The notes under the pieces were generated by a model, which saw only the letters and a program-made list of their open reading frames with translations, did no database searches and was not told where the DNA came from. From Bacteroidales bacterium (GTDB lineage Bacteria; Bacteroidota; Bacteroidia; Bacteroidales; Paludibacteraceae): a DNA stretch of 64,000 bases. Where the stretch lies: positions 43,151 to 107,150 of the forward strand of contig JAAYQF010000093.1 in the NCBI GenBank assembly GCA_012519425.1, written 5' to 3'. Shown one piece after another: positions 29,985 through 40,610 of this stretch. The translations under genes and the position numbers were made by a program. Position 1 is the stretch's first letter. Each line of letters begins with the position of its first letter.

Positions 29985-32579
29985 ATGAAACTTATTCGTT
30001 TACGCGTATTTTTTATCAGCATTTCATGCATGGTTCTCGGGCTTGGCCTTTTATCGGCACAAGCTACCGGGGCAACTGTAAATTTAGCCAGAATAACCGG
30101 TGTACAAGTATCTACATCCTTTGTCTCCGGATGGGAAAGTCTGGCAGCCATCAATGACGGATTTGAACCGAGTAGTTCGACCGACCGCAGTCATTCCATT
30201 TACGGGAACTGGAACGGTGAAGGTGATTACGGCAAATATAATTGGGTAGAATATGCATGGGACACACCCTGTCATATTGTTTCTGCATCCGTGTATTGGT
30301 TTACTGACTATGCAGGATTAGCTAAACCAACCGTTGCATACATCGAATATTGGGATGGAATGGAATGGGTACAGGTAAGTAATATCGGAACGGAGCTAAA
30401 CAAGTACAATACAATTTACACAGACATTAACGGATCTAAAATCCGTCTTTACATGAAAAGTGAGACTTCAACCGGCATCATTGAATTTAAAGTGATGGGT
30501 AATCGTATTACCGGTTGCGAACCGGATGCCATTAACACTTACATCATTGATGGAACTTCAAGAACAAAAATTAATTACGCCAGTGTAAAAACAGGAGAAA
30601 ACATCACTTTTAACCCGACAGTTACAGCACCTAATCCCTCAAGCGGACGCTGGAGATGGAAAGGTCCTGACAATTTCACATCCACCGCACAGACAGTAAC
30701 TCTAAAGAATCTGCAACCCCATCAAAGTGGTACTTATACCATTACCTATGTCAATGCTTGCGGTGCCACTTCTTCAGCTATTTACCATTTGACCGTGGCT
30801 GATAATTTTGATGGTTCAGCTTACAGCTGGCCTGCATACACACCCACTATCAATTACAATTTCCGACAAGAATTTCCTGATTTGGAAATGCCAACTGAGA
30901 ATTTAATTGACACAGAAGGTATAGCCTACACACAAAATGATCGCTGGTGGACATTTCACATGGGGAACAGACCAAAATCCGTTATCACCGAGATGGCTAT
31001 TACACCCATGTTGCAGCGCATGAATGAAGACTTCGCATACATCCGCGACGTTATGGGATGGCCACCCGATAAGCGTGTCAAAAGGGGGTATCGCAGCGCG
31101 ATTTACCTTTTAGGTTCCGGTATGGCTTTCGACGCATCCACGGACAGCACGCAATTGGGAGGATGGCAAGGTTCTATCTACCATAAAGGAGAAAATTGGC
31201 CCATGGTGTATTTATCTTATTATCCCGTATATTGTTTTGACCCGTCCTGCCCGTACACGGATAAAGATTATCAAACGGGAGGTGTAGTGCACGAAGGGAT
31301 ACATTCCGTTTTGGCCGACTTACCCGGATGTAGAAATGCCGCATGGTTCCACGAAGGTGGTAACACCTGGCTACAACAAGAGATGGAATCACGCCGTTCA
31401 AACAACTACGGTAGCATGGGATTCTTGAACGCAGGATCATATATCGCGCCCTTCATGCCCATCGAATGTTATTCCGGATGGTTGCAGGATGGCAGCTTTG
31501 GAGGTCCTTCGGCAGAAGGGGTCAATATGTATGATGGAGGCCAACAAATCTGTACATGGCGTAACCTTTTGGGAGGCGTTCAGTACTCCAACGCCTTTCC
31601 GGTGTTTTTAGCCAATACGCTGGGCGATGGTAGTGTTCCCTGGGTATGGCGTTATTGTGAAACACGCGTATTGGAAGGAATCGCCGACACCATAGGAAAC
31701 GAACAAATAAGAAGGTTGATCATGGAATACCGCGCCAAACAAGCTGTGGTTGATATGAAAAACTGGACCAACAGTATAAAGGTATTATTAAATAACAGTT
31801 TTGGAACCGGTATTGGTGCAGAATGGTCTCCGTACTGGAAAAATCCGAGTACCTGGTCAGCTACACCCTATGTTAAAACTGTGTATCAAAACGGCACCCT
31901 GATACCGGAACAAAGAACCACCCCGGGCTGGTCGGGCGGCAACCAAATTCCTTTGCGTGTGGATGCACAGGCAGATGAAATAAGCCTTGAATTTATTCCG
32001 TTAGGAGAAAATATGTCATTACAATTATGCTATCGCACCCGACAAGGAGAAATAGTATATAGCCAACCTGTATTTTGTGGTGAATGTAAACTCAAAATGG
32101 ACCCAAACAAACGTCCTTCCAATGATGTAGTATTCGCTGTGGTCAGCAATCTGAATTATGTATATGAGGGTGAAGTTACCCGCAAAGCCCACTACGACTA
32201 CCGTATAAATATAAAGAAAGGTATAACACACCTGGCTTCAATTGATAAAAGATGGTTCAATTGGGAAAACGACATCGTGGACCAAACGGCTATTCCTGTT
32301 TCACCAACCGCAATACAAAATTTCGTTGTGGAAGAAATGGATGCCAAAATATATCCGAATCCTTTAGTAGCGGATACACCACTAAAAATTGAACTAAAAA
32401 ACATTCCAAATACTCCCATCATGGTGGAAGTCAGCAGTGTAAACGGACAGTGCATTTATAAACAAACCATTCAGTCCGGAGAATTCACCTTGCCGAACGA
32501 ACTGTTCAGCAACGGAATGTATATACTTACTTTGAACAACAGTAATCACATCATTACAAAAAAAATAATAGTGCAATAA
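29985..32579 (+). CDS. Secreted gluzincin-like putative metallopeptidase with discoidin-like, Ig-like and T9SS domains
   Basis: GGVVHEGIHSVLADLPGCRNAAWFHEGGNTWLQQEM (HExxH plus downstream E); C-term IMVEVSSVNGQCIYKQ...GMYILTLNNSNHIITKKIIVQ. Confidence 0.75.
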   Translation: MKLIRLRVFFISISCMVLGLGLLSAQATGATVNLARITGVQVSTSFVSGWESLAAINDGFEPSSSTDRSHSIYGNWNGEGDYGKYNWVEYAWDTPCHIVSASVYWFTDYAGLAKPTVAYIEYWDGMEWVQVSNIGTELNKYNTIYTDINGSKIRLYMKSETSTGIIEFKVMGNRITGCEPDAINTYIIDGTSRTKINYASVKTGENITFNPTVTAPNPSSGRWRWKGPDNFTSTAQTVTLKNLQPHQSGTYTITYVNACGATSSAIYHLTVADNFDGSAYSWPAYTPTINYNFRQEFPDLEMPTENLIDTEGIAYTQNDRWWTFHMGNRPKSVITEMAITPMLQRMNEDFAYIRDVMGWPPDKRVKRGYRSAIYLLGSGMAFDASTDSTQLGGWQGSIYHKGENWPMVYLSYYPVYCFDPSCPYTDKDYQTGGVVHEGIHSVLADLPGCRNAAWFHEGGNTWLQQEMESRRSNNYGSMGFLNAGSYIAPFMPIECYSGWLQDGSFGGPSAEGVNMYDGGQQICTWRNLLGGVQYSNAFPVFLANTLGDGSVPWVWRYCETRVLEGIADTIGNEQIRRLIMEYRAKQAVVDMKNWTNSIKVLLNNSFGTGIGAEWSPYWKNPSTWSATPYVKTVYQNGTLIPEQRTTPGWSGGNQIPLRVDAQADEISLEFIPLGENMSLQLCYRTRQGEIVYSQPVFCGECKLKMDPNKRPSNDVVFAVVSNLNYVYEGEVTRKAHYDYRINIKKGITHLASIDKRWFNWENDIVDQTAIPVSPTAIQNFVVEEMDAKIYPNPLVADTPLKIELKNIPNTPIMVEVSSVNGQCIYKQTIQSGEFTLPNELFSNGMYILTLNNSNHIITKKIIVQ

Positions 32580-32608
32580 ATAATCATTCATAACAATATT
32601 CAACACCC

Positions 32609-34849
32609 ATGAGAAAGCTATTGTTTTTTATCCTACTTATATCTCTGCCGGGTTTCGTATCAACAGAAAACCTGGCGGAGCTATACAAGCGTGCGGATAA
32701 TTTCCGGGTCAGGTATGACAGCTTATACAAGAATAAAATACTTGCCGTTAACCCTATTCCGGCAAGCAACGACTTTTGGTACCTGATTGAAACATCCGGG
32801 GGCACCGAGTTTTTCCTGGTAAAAACTGAACAGGGACAAGCCGGGCCTGCCTTCGACCAGGAACGTTTGGCAACGGAACTGAAGAATTCTTTTGGAAAGG
32901 ACAAAATTGAACCCTTTGCATTGCCTTTCAGAAATATCAGCTACAACAAAAACATGGACACGCTTTTCTTCAGCCTGGACAACGAAAGGTATCAATGCTC
33001 CTTGTCCGATTATCAAATTACCAAAAGGGGAAGAGAAAACACCCGAAGTGTGAGTAACGAATATTGGGGGCGATTCAACCGCGCTGACGGAACCGGCAGG
33101 GTCAGTTCACCCGACAAAGCGTACGAAGCCTATATTTCAGAAGGCAATTTGTGGGTTCATCACATAAATTCCAACACAAAAAAACAGCTGAGTTTTGATG
33201 GAACCACGGCCGACTATTATTCCTCCGAAATATTTTGGTCACCGGATTCAAAAAAGATCGTTTGCTGTAAATTTCGTCCGGGAGGAGAGAGAAAATTATT
33301 GTTGATAGCCTCCTCACCCGGAGATCAATTACAACCCAAAACGGAAACTTACGACTATGCCAAGCCCGGAGACGCACTACCCATCAGACGTCCTGTATTA
33401 TTTCATGTAGAAGAAGAGCAGAGTTATGCTTTTGAATTTCCGGGCATAGAACAACAATACAGTCTGGGACGTATTCGTTGGAACGAGGCATCAACAGCTT
33501 TCACTTTCCACTTCAACCGCAGGGGACACCGGCAATACACCATCTATGAAGGGAATACAGAAGGGACACTCAAGACATTGATTGATGAGCGCAGCAATAC
33601 CTTCATTTATTACAATGCGATTTACGACTACCGCATGAAAAACAGCGATGAAATACTTTGGATTTCTGAACGAGACGGATGGAGGCATACATATTTGTAC
33701 GACACGAGCGGAAATGTGAAAAAACAAATCACAAGTGGAGAATGGGTGGTAAAATCCGTTGTTCATGTAGATGAAGAAAAACGGGAATTAATTATCAAAG
33801 CTTGCGGACGTGATAAGAAGGAAGATCCCTATTTGGAGAAATATTATCGCGTTCATATTGACACAAGGAAGATAACGGCTCTTACTCCTGAAAACGGTAA
33901 TCATCAGGTTAAATTCAACGATGACTACACCTATATGAGTGATATCTGCTCGCGTGTGGATGCCGCTCCTGTTTTGGTAATCCGCTCAGCCGTTGACGGA
34001 AAAATATGCTATAAACCGGAACTACAGCCTGATATCAGTTCTATGCTTGCTGCAGGATGGACCCCGCCCGAAGTGTTCTCCTCCAAAGGACGAGACGGGA
34101 AAACTGATATTTGGGGCATAATCATTCGCCCATCTCACTTTGACCCCGACAAAGAATACCCTGTGATTGAGTACATCTATGCCGGTCCGCACGACTCTCA
34201 TGTACCCAAGTCATTTGGCATCAACCATTGGGGCAATGAATTGGCAGAACTTGGCTTTATTGTAGTACGAATAGACGGGATGGGTACGTTCAATCGTTCC
34301 AAAGCCTTTCATGATGTCTGTTGGAAAAATCTCAAAGATGCCGGCTTTCCCGACCGGATTGCCTGGATACGTGCCGCAGCAAAAAAATACCCACAAATGA
34401 ATATAGAAAAAGTGGGCATTTACGGAAGTTCAGCCGGTGGACAAAATGCCATGGGCGCTTTACTCTTCCATCCTGATTTTTACAAGGTTGCAGTATCTTC
34501 CTGCGGATGCCATGATAACCGCATGGACAAAATCTGGTGGAATGAACAATGGATGGGCTACCCCATCGGGAAAGAATACGAAGCCAGCTCCAACGTAGTA
34601 AATGCACATTTACTGCAAGGACAACTCATGCTGATCCTGGGCGAGTTGGACAACAATGTCGATCCGTCATCCACGCTGCAGGTAGTCAATGAGTTGATTA
34701 AACATGATAAAGAATTTGAATTTGTAATGCTCCCCAATGAGCGACACACCATAGGTGGCAAGTATGGCGAACGCAAAAGGCGTGATTTCTTCATGCAACA
34801 CTTGAAAGGCGTGACCATACCTAACTGGAACGAGAAGGAAACTCCTTGA
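32609..34849 (+). CDS. S9 family prolyl peptidase, DPP-IV-like
   Basis: DPPIV_N propeller followed by KVGIYGSSAGGQNAMGALLFHPDFYKVAVSSCGCHDNRMDKIWWNEQWMGYP; GELDNNVDPSSTLQVVNELIKHDKEFEFVMLPNERHTIG. Confidence 0.9.
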   Translation: MRKLLFFILLISLPGFVSTENLAELYKRADNFRVRYDSLYKNKILAVNPIPASNDFWYLIETSGGTEFFLVKTEQGQAGPAFDQERLATELKNSFGKDKIEPFALPFRNISYNKNMDTLFFSLDNERYQCSLSDYQITKRGRENTRSVSNEYWGRFNRADGTGRVSSPDKAYEAYISEGNLWVHHINSNTKKQLSFDGTTADYYSSEIFWSPDSKKIVCCKFRPGGERKLLLIASSPGDQLQPKTETYDYAKPGDALPIRRPVLFHVEEEQSYAFEFPGIEQQYSLGRIRWNEASTAFTFHFNRRGHRQYTIYEGNTEGTLKTLIDERSNTFIYYNAIYDYRMKNSDEILWISERDGWRHTYLYDTSGNVKKQITSGEWVVKSVVHVDEEKRELIIKACGRDKKEDPYLEKYYRVHIDTRKITALTPENGNHQVKFNDDYTYMSDICSRVDAAPVLVIRSAVDGKICYKPELQPDISSMLAAGWTPPEVFSSKGRDGKTDIWGIIIRPSHFDPDKEYPVIEYIYAGPHDSHVPKSFGINHWGNELAELGFIVVRIDGMGTFNRSKAFHDVCWKNLKDAGFPDRIAWIRAAAKKYPQMNIEKVGIYGSSAGGQNAMGALLFHPDFYKVAVSSCGCHDNRMDKIWWNEQWMGYPIGKEYEASSNVVNAHLLQGQLMLILGELDNNVDPSSTLQVVNELIKHDKEFEFVMLPNERHTIGGKYGERKRRDFFMQHLKGVTIPNWNEKETP

Positions 34850-34850
34850 A

Positions 34851-37800
34851 TTACACCTCCTCTTGATGCAAGTTCTGCTGAATAAATTCCATGGGCTTTA
34901 ATCCGAACTGTTTCTGGAAGCATTTACTGAAATAGGAAGGATTGCTGAAGCCCACCATATAGGCAACTTCATTGATCCTGTATTCCTTTTTCAGCAGATA
35001 GGTGGCGGCTTTCTTTAAACGTATCAGTTGCAACAATTCGTTGGGAGTGAGTCCGGTCAAACTTTTAATTTTTCCAAATAAGCCCGAGCGACTGATGCCC
35101 AATTCCTGCACCAACTGATCGATATTAAAATCTTCGTTGGCGATGTTCTGCTCCAGAATTTCGTGGGTCTTAGATAAAAACGCTTCGTCAGCCGGATTCC
35201 CGGCAATGGTCTTGATGGGCACAAATGGTAATTCGGAATACTTTTTCCTGAGCATTTCCCGGGAATCAATCAGATTCTTAACCTTAGCTTGCAAATAAGA
35301 CATAGAAAAAGGTTTTTCTATATAAGAATCTGCCCCCACATTCATCCCATCCATTTTGGAATCGACATCAGTTTTGGCAGTCAATAACACAAAAGGAATA
35401 TGCGACCACAACATACTGGTTTTTACCTCATTGCACAATTCCAAACCATCCATGTTGGGCATCATCAAATCACTGACGATAATATTGACTTCACTGGTCT
35501 GCAAAATTTTCAACGCTTCCAGACCATCAGAAGCAGTCAGGACTATAAAATTATCAGCAAAGCTGTCGCGCAAAAAATCCAGCATTTCCGGACTGTCCTC
35601 CACAATCAACACCACCTCAGCATCTTGCTCAACCTCCGTTACCTGGTCTGACACAGCTTGCACCTTATCTTCATTGTCAACAAAGACAAACCCGGCATCT
35701 TTTACCAACACACCGTCATTACCGATACTTACAGCCTGTTGCTGTCTTACCGGTAACTTGACAGTAAACACAACTCCCGAAGGATAGGCATCCGCTACTT
35801 CTATGCTTCCGGAATGCGCTTCCACCAAACTCTTGACTAAAGAAAGTCCCAAACCTGTACCTTCCTTTTTGGTACTTTGCACCTGATAGAAAGGCTGAAA
35901 AATCTTTTCCTGATCGGCAGGTGAAATCCCCGGACCATTATTGGAGATACTTATGGTAAAAAAATCTTTTTCTCTATCCAATCCACAAGATAAGTGTATT
36001 TGTCCTTTGGTAAATTTAATGGCATTGGTAAACAAATTACTGAGGATTTTTATCAATGCATCCTGATCTACTTCAGCTTCGAATTTTTTATCAGGGCAGT
36101 GCAAGGTAAAATTGATAAGGCGCTGTTCCATTGCAGGCTTGAAGCTATCCGCCACATTACACAGAAGGTTGAAAATATTATGGGTAGAAAACTGCATTTT
36201 CATCACTCCCTGGTCAGCTTTTCTAAAATCAAGCAGTTGATTAACCAGTTGCAGCAAGCGTTTGCTGTTTCTCTCAATGATATGAAAGTCACGTGCGACT
36301 AAATCAGGAAGTTGATCTGCCGCATATATTATTTTTTCGATAGGACCCATGATCAATGAAACCGGTGTTCTGATCTCATGAGCGATCATGGTGAAAAAAC
36401 TTATTTTAGCGTCGTACAGTTCTTTTTCCTTTTCCTGCTCTATCTGTCGAATGCGTTCCTTTTGCTTTTTCTCTGTCCGTTTCAAACTATACCTGATGAC
36501 GAGTACAAGAATGGCAACAAAGAGAATTAAATAGAACACTTTAAATCCCTTACTTAACCAGAACGGAGGATGTATTACCACAGCCAGGCTGGTTATCCTG
36601 TCTTCATTCCAAATACCGTCACTGTCAGAAGATTTGACTTTGAACATGTAATCACCGGGAGGCAAATTCGTATAGGTTGCCCTATTCGTTCCACCGACAT
36701 CATTCCACTCCTTGTCAAACCCTTCCAACATATACGCATAGTTGATTTTTTCAGGGGATGTATAACTCAAGGCAGCAAAATTGATGGTGAAAACATTTTG
36801 CAAATGACTCAAATCAACCCTTTGTGCAAAAACAGGAGATTGTTTTAGAAAACCCTTTCCTTTTTTGTCTTTAGATACGGGAAGTGGCTTATTAAACACT
36901 TCTATGTCTGTCACAACCACATCCGGCTTGAATATATTGACTTCAAAATCTTTGGGATCAAACGCATTAAATCCATTAGCCGTACCAATATAAATTTTAC
37001 CCCGACTACTTTTAAATCCGGAATTAACAATGAATTGTTCGCTCACCAAACCATCACTTTTTGTAAAAAAATAATTTTTATGCAAGGCATTGTCAACATG
37101 TATCAATCCCTTGGTAGTGGTCAACCAAAAAGAGCCTTCATCATCTTCTATGATACACTGGACATTGACATTGACGTTGACATCGTTTAATACAAAAGGA
37201 ATAAAGCCATCGTTTTTATAATCAAACTGACAGAGGCCGTTGGTGGTTGCAAGCCAAAGCTGCCCTTTGGAATCACAAAGCATACTGTTGACCGTATTAG
37301 ACAACAAAGCGCCTCCGGCTAATGAATCACTCACCGTATAATGTCGCCATTGATTGGTATGCGGATTCAATCTGTACACACCTTTACCCAAGGTTGCAAA
37401 CCATATCCAGTCTTTTTTGTCTTGCACGATGCTGATCGTTGTGATGTTGGTCTGCATAACTCGTTTAAATTGCCGCTTACTTCTTTCATACACGTTAATG
37501 CCACTCATGGTCCCAACCCACATTTGCTTGTTTTTATCCTTGAAAATGGCATAGATGCTTCTGTCCAAAGTGGTTTCATCATCCGACACGTGGTTATGAT
37601 GGCTAAACAAGCCGGTTTTAGTATGCAAAATATTGAGTCCTCCCGAGTAGGTTCCTATCCACAAATCATCATCATCCCAACACAGGGCATGTACGTTGTG
37701 ATAAGAAAGACTGTTTTTCCCCTTTTCGGGCATATAAGATTTGAACAGCCCCGTTTTTATGTTTAGCATATTTAAGCCTCCATCATCAGAGGCTATCCAG

Positions 37801-38909
37801 ATATTTCCATGCACATCTTCCGTAAAACCTGCAATCACATTGCCATTCACTGAATTTTGATATTGTGAATGTGAATACCTTTCAAAAAAACTGCTATTCG
37901 GAGACAGATAATTGACCCCACCAAAATAAGTACCTACCCAAATACCACCCTCACGGTCTTTCATAATCGGATAGATGAATTTATCCGACAGAGAGGTAGG
38001 ATCAATTTCATTGGACACAAACAATTGGTGGTCGCCGGTTTGAGTATTGAACAAACTGAGTCCGTCATCAGAACCTATCAACAGCATTCCGGGTTCATAT
38101 TCACAAATATCGTGTACGTGCAATATGCCGCCCGGACGATCAGCAGCAAGATAGATATTCAAACTATTATCTTGCCTGTTAAACCTGCAAATTCCTTTGT
38201 CCCAGGTTCCTAGCCAAAGCTCATGCCGGGAGTCTTCGAAAATGGAATAGATGGATATTTCATGCGATTTTTTAATATGACATACTACAAAACAATTTTC
38301 CGAAGCATCAAATGTGATGAGTGGTATATCTTGCGATCTGGGTGCTGCCCAGATCTGATTCGTTTTATCGACATAGATATGATTTACGATATCAAAATCA
38401 CTTGACGTACGTCCGTCAAAAATAACCCTATACTGTACCAATTCATTGGTGGAGGGATGATATCGAAAGATACCCTGACCACGTGTTGCAATCCACACAT
38501 TACCCAATTGATCTTCTACCATGTTGTTAACGTGGGTGCTGATGCCTACTCCGTCAGCTTCACCTTCAAACTTACGCATTGACTCATAAAGGGGATCAAA
38601 AATATAAACACCATTGTCCGCAGCAACCCATATCTCTCCACTGCTGTGCTCTAACAAATGGGTTATTACACCACCAAACATCAATTTGGAAGCATATTCG
38701 GGTGTTAAAAAATTCTTAAATTTTATTCCGTCAAAACGGACCAAACCTCCATCCGTGCCTATCCACACAAACCCATATCTATCCTGGATGATACTGTTGA
38801 CATTATTGGAAGCTAATCCTTGTTCCACTTTATAATGGCGGAAACTAAAAGATACAGCCTGCAAATCTGAAAAACAGATGCAGATGAATATCCAAAGGAG
38901 GAATCTCAT
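34851..38909 (-). CDS. Hybrid two-component system sensor/regulator (HTCS)
   Basis: Reg_prop propeller repeats, Y_Y_Y, HisKA (FFTMIAHEIRTPVSLIMGPIEKI), HATPase, receiver (VSDLMMPNMDGLEL), AraC HTH. Start placed at MRFLLWIFICICF (38909) rather than 39191. Confidence 0.9.
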   Translation of the reverse strand: MRFLLWIFICICFSDLQAVSFSFRHYKVEQGLASNNVNSIIQDRYGFVWIGTDGGLVRFDGIKFKNFLTPEYASKLMFGGVITHLLEHSSGEIWVAADNGVYIFDPLYESMRKFEGEADGVGISTHVNNMVEDQLGNVWIATRGQGIFRYHPSTNELVQYRVIFDGRTSSDFDIVNHIYVDKTNQIWAAPRSQDIPLITFDASENCFVVCHIKKSHEISIYSIFEDSRHELWLGTWDKGICRFNRQDNSLNIYLAADRPGGILHVHDICEYEPGMLLIGSDDGLSLFNTQTGDHQLFVSNEIDPTSLSDKFIYPIMKDREGGIWVGTYFGGVNYLSPNSSFFERYSHSQYQNSVNGNVIAGFTEDVHGNIWIASDDGGLNMLNIKTGLFKSYMPEKGKNSLSYHNVHALCWDDDDLWIGTYSGGLNILHTKTGLFSHHNHVSDDETTLDRSIYAIFKDKNKQMWVGTMSGINVYERSKRQFKRVMQTNITTISIVQDKKDWIWFATLGKGVYRLNPHTNQWRHYTVSDSLAGGALLSNTVNSMLCDSKGQLWLATTNGLCQFDYKNDGFIPFVLNDVNVNVNVQCIIEDDEGSFWLTTTKGLIHVDNALHKNYFFTKSDGLVSEQFIVNSGFKSSRGKIYIGTANGFNAFDPKDFEVNIFKPDVVVTDIEVFNKPLPVSKDKKGKGFLKQSPVFAQRVDLSHLQNVFTINFAALSYTSPEKINYAYMLEGFDKEWNDVGGTNRATYTNLPPGDYMFKVKSSDSDGIWNEDRITSLAVVIHPPFWLSKGFKVFYLILFVAILVLVIRYSLKRTEKKQKERIRQIEQEKEKELYDAKISFFTMIAHEIRTPVSLIMGPIEKIIYAADQLPDLVARDFHIIERNSKRLLQLVNQLLDFRKADQGVMKMQFSTHNIFNLLCNVADSFKPAMEQRLINFTLHCPDKKFEAEVDQDALIKILSNLFTNAIKFTKGQIHLSCGLDREKDFFTISISNNGPGISPADQEKIFQPFYQVQSTKKEGTGLGLSLVKSLVEAHSGSIEVADAYPSGVVFTVKLPVRQQQAVSIGNDGVLVKDAGFVFVDNEDKVQAVSDQVTEVEQDAEVVLIVEDSPEMLDFLRDSFADNFIVLTASDGLEALKILQTSEVNIIVSDLMMPNMDGLELCNEVKTSMLWSHIPFVLLTAKTDVDSKMDGMNVGADSYIEKPFSMSYLQAKVKNLIDSREMLRKKYSELPFVPIKTIAGNPADEAFLSKTHEILEQNIANEDFNIDQLVQELGISRSGLFGKIKSLTGLTPNELLQLIRLKKAATYLLKKEYRINEVAYMVGFSNPSYFSKCFQKQFGLKPMEFIQQNLHQEEV

Positions 38910-39185
38910 TTTTTTTTGAAGCAATATGAGGTCTCTTAGTCGCATTTTGATGAAGTTACTTGCTTTCTTTTTATACAAATTGAGGCACAATAATACAAAA
39001 TTATATACAAATTGTTCTACCCAATCATCAAAATTGATCCAATTCCTCCGTAATAATGCACGATTATTTTTTGTGAAATCTACAAATTTTCCTGTTTGAC
39101 CCTTATTGTGCATATTAATAAATTTATGTAACCTTGAGTTTTTTTCACATTTACTCACTTTAATAAGGATGTCAGCAATGCTACT

Positions 39186-39246
39186 AAACACAGTGTTTGG
39201 GGCTTTCGTGGACTAATTTTGCATCTTTTTAGACAAAAATTAAATA
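39186..39246 (+). promoter_or_regulatory. Conserved promoter/leader copy 2 (AAACACAGTGTTT palindrome + TAATTTTG + conserved leader)
   Basis: 38-bp identity with 26494-26531; similarity extends on both sides (CATTTACTCA upstream, CGCTTGNTTTGTATNTTGTNATT downstream). Confidence 0.85.
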
Positions 39247-39311
39247 TTTACAACAAAAAAAACGCTTGCTTTGTATATTGTAATTCAGGCTCATTTTAAA
39301 TACTTGGTTTC

Positions 39312-40544
39312 ATGAAAAGCAACTTGGTTATCATTATTCATATCTTCATATGCTCATTTTTTGCATCACACTTACAGGCAAGTGATCGGGTTGATTCACC
39401 TGAAGAAGATTTTTTAAGTCTTGCAGCCACCCCTCCCATGGGATGGAATAGCTGGAACAAGTTTGGTTGTAACGTCAATGAAGATTTGATCAAGGAAATG
39501 GCAGATGCCATGGTTTCATCAGGTATGAAAGACGCCGGCTACACTTATATTGTCATCGACGATTGCTGGCAAGTTGATCGTGACCAGGATGGTTTCATTG
39601 TTCCGGATCCTGAACACTTTCCTTCCGGTATCAAGGCGTTGGCTGACTACATACACGGTAAAGGTTTAAAGCTGGGGATCTATTCATGTGCGGGTAGCTT
39701 AACCTGCCAGGCACGTCCGGGAAGTCGCGGACATGAATTTCAGGATGCCAGACAGTATGCAGAGTGGGGCGTTGACTTTCTTAAATATGATTGGTGCTAC
39801 AATGAAGGTCGCAATGCTGAAGCTGCCTATAAAATTATGAGCGATGCACTTAAAGCTTGCGGACGCCCCATCGTATTAAGTATTTGTGAATGGGGAGAAA
39901 ATGAGCCGTGGAAATGGGGAAAAGGTGTAGGGCATATGTGGCGTGTTACACCGGATATTCGGGATTGTTTCGATTGTCTGTTTGATTGGGGAGGCGTTGT
40001 GGTATTGAATATTATAGATGTCATGGCAGATTTGTATCCTTACGCAGGTCCCGGACATTGGAACGATGCTGAAATGCTTGAAGTCGGAAATGGCGGCATG
40101 AGCAAAGATGAATATATCTCCCACTTCTCAATGTGGTCTATGCTGGCTGCGCCCTTAATGGCTGGTAACGACTTGCGCAAAATGGACCAGGAGACCATTG
40201 AAATTTTGACTAACAAAGAAGTAATAGCCGTCAATCAGGATAAATTGGGAAAACAAGCTGTCAGATTCATGGACATGGGTGATCATGAAATTTGGGCAAA
40301 GCCATTGAGTGATGCTGAAATTGCTGTTTGCTTTTTAAACAGGTCGCTCCAGGAGTGGAATCTGGATTATGACTGGAAGAAACAGACCATGTATTTTGCA
40401 AGAGATATCAATATTCACAAATACGAGTACGATATCAGGGATTTGTGGAAACACAAACAAATCGGAACTACCGGTCGAAACACAAAAACTACCATTCCAC
40501 CGCATGGATGTTTGATGGTAAAACTCAGTAAGAAAAATAAATAA
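39312..40544 (+). CDS. GH27 alpha-galactosidase
   Basis: ATPPMGWNSWNKFGCNVNEDLIKEMADAMVSSGMKDAGYTYIVIDDCWQ; WGVDFLKYDWC; GPGHWNDAEMLEVGNGGM. Confidence 0.95.
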   Translation: MKSNLVIIIHIFICSFFASHLQASDRVDSPEEDFLSLAATPPMGWNSWNKFGCNVNEDLIKEMADAMVSSGMKDAGYTYIVIDDCWQVDRDQDGFIVPDPEHFPSGIKALADYIHGKGLKLGIYSCAGSLTCQARPGSRGHEFQDARQYAEWGVDFLKYDWCYNEGRNAEAAYKIMSDALKACGRPIVLSICEWGENEPWKWGKGVGHMWRVTPDIRDCFDCLFDWGGVVVLNIIDVMADLYPYAGPGHWNDAEMLEVGNGGMSKDEYISHFSMWSMLAAPLMAGNDLRKMDQETIEILTNKEVIAVNQDKLGKQAVRFMDMGDHEIWAKPLSDAEIAVCFLNRSLQEWNLDYDWKKQTMYFARDINIHKYEYDIRDLWKHKQIGTTGRNTKTTIPPHGCLMVKLSKKNK

Positions 40545-40610
40545 TTACATTAAACTATATTATATCAATCATTTAAATTTATTAGTTTCTAATCTCAAAT
40601 TTATAGTAAT

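Noticed and set aside
30084-30275. Minus-strand ORFs around 29945-30275
   Set aside because: They overlap the well-supported 29985 CDS and its signal peptide on the other strand; no motif support.
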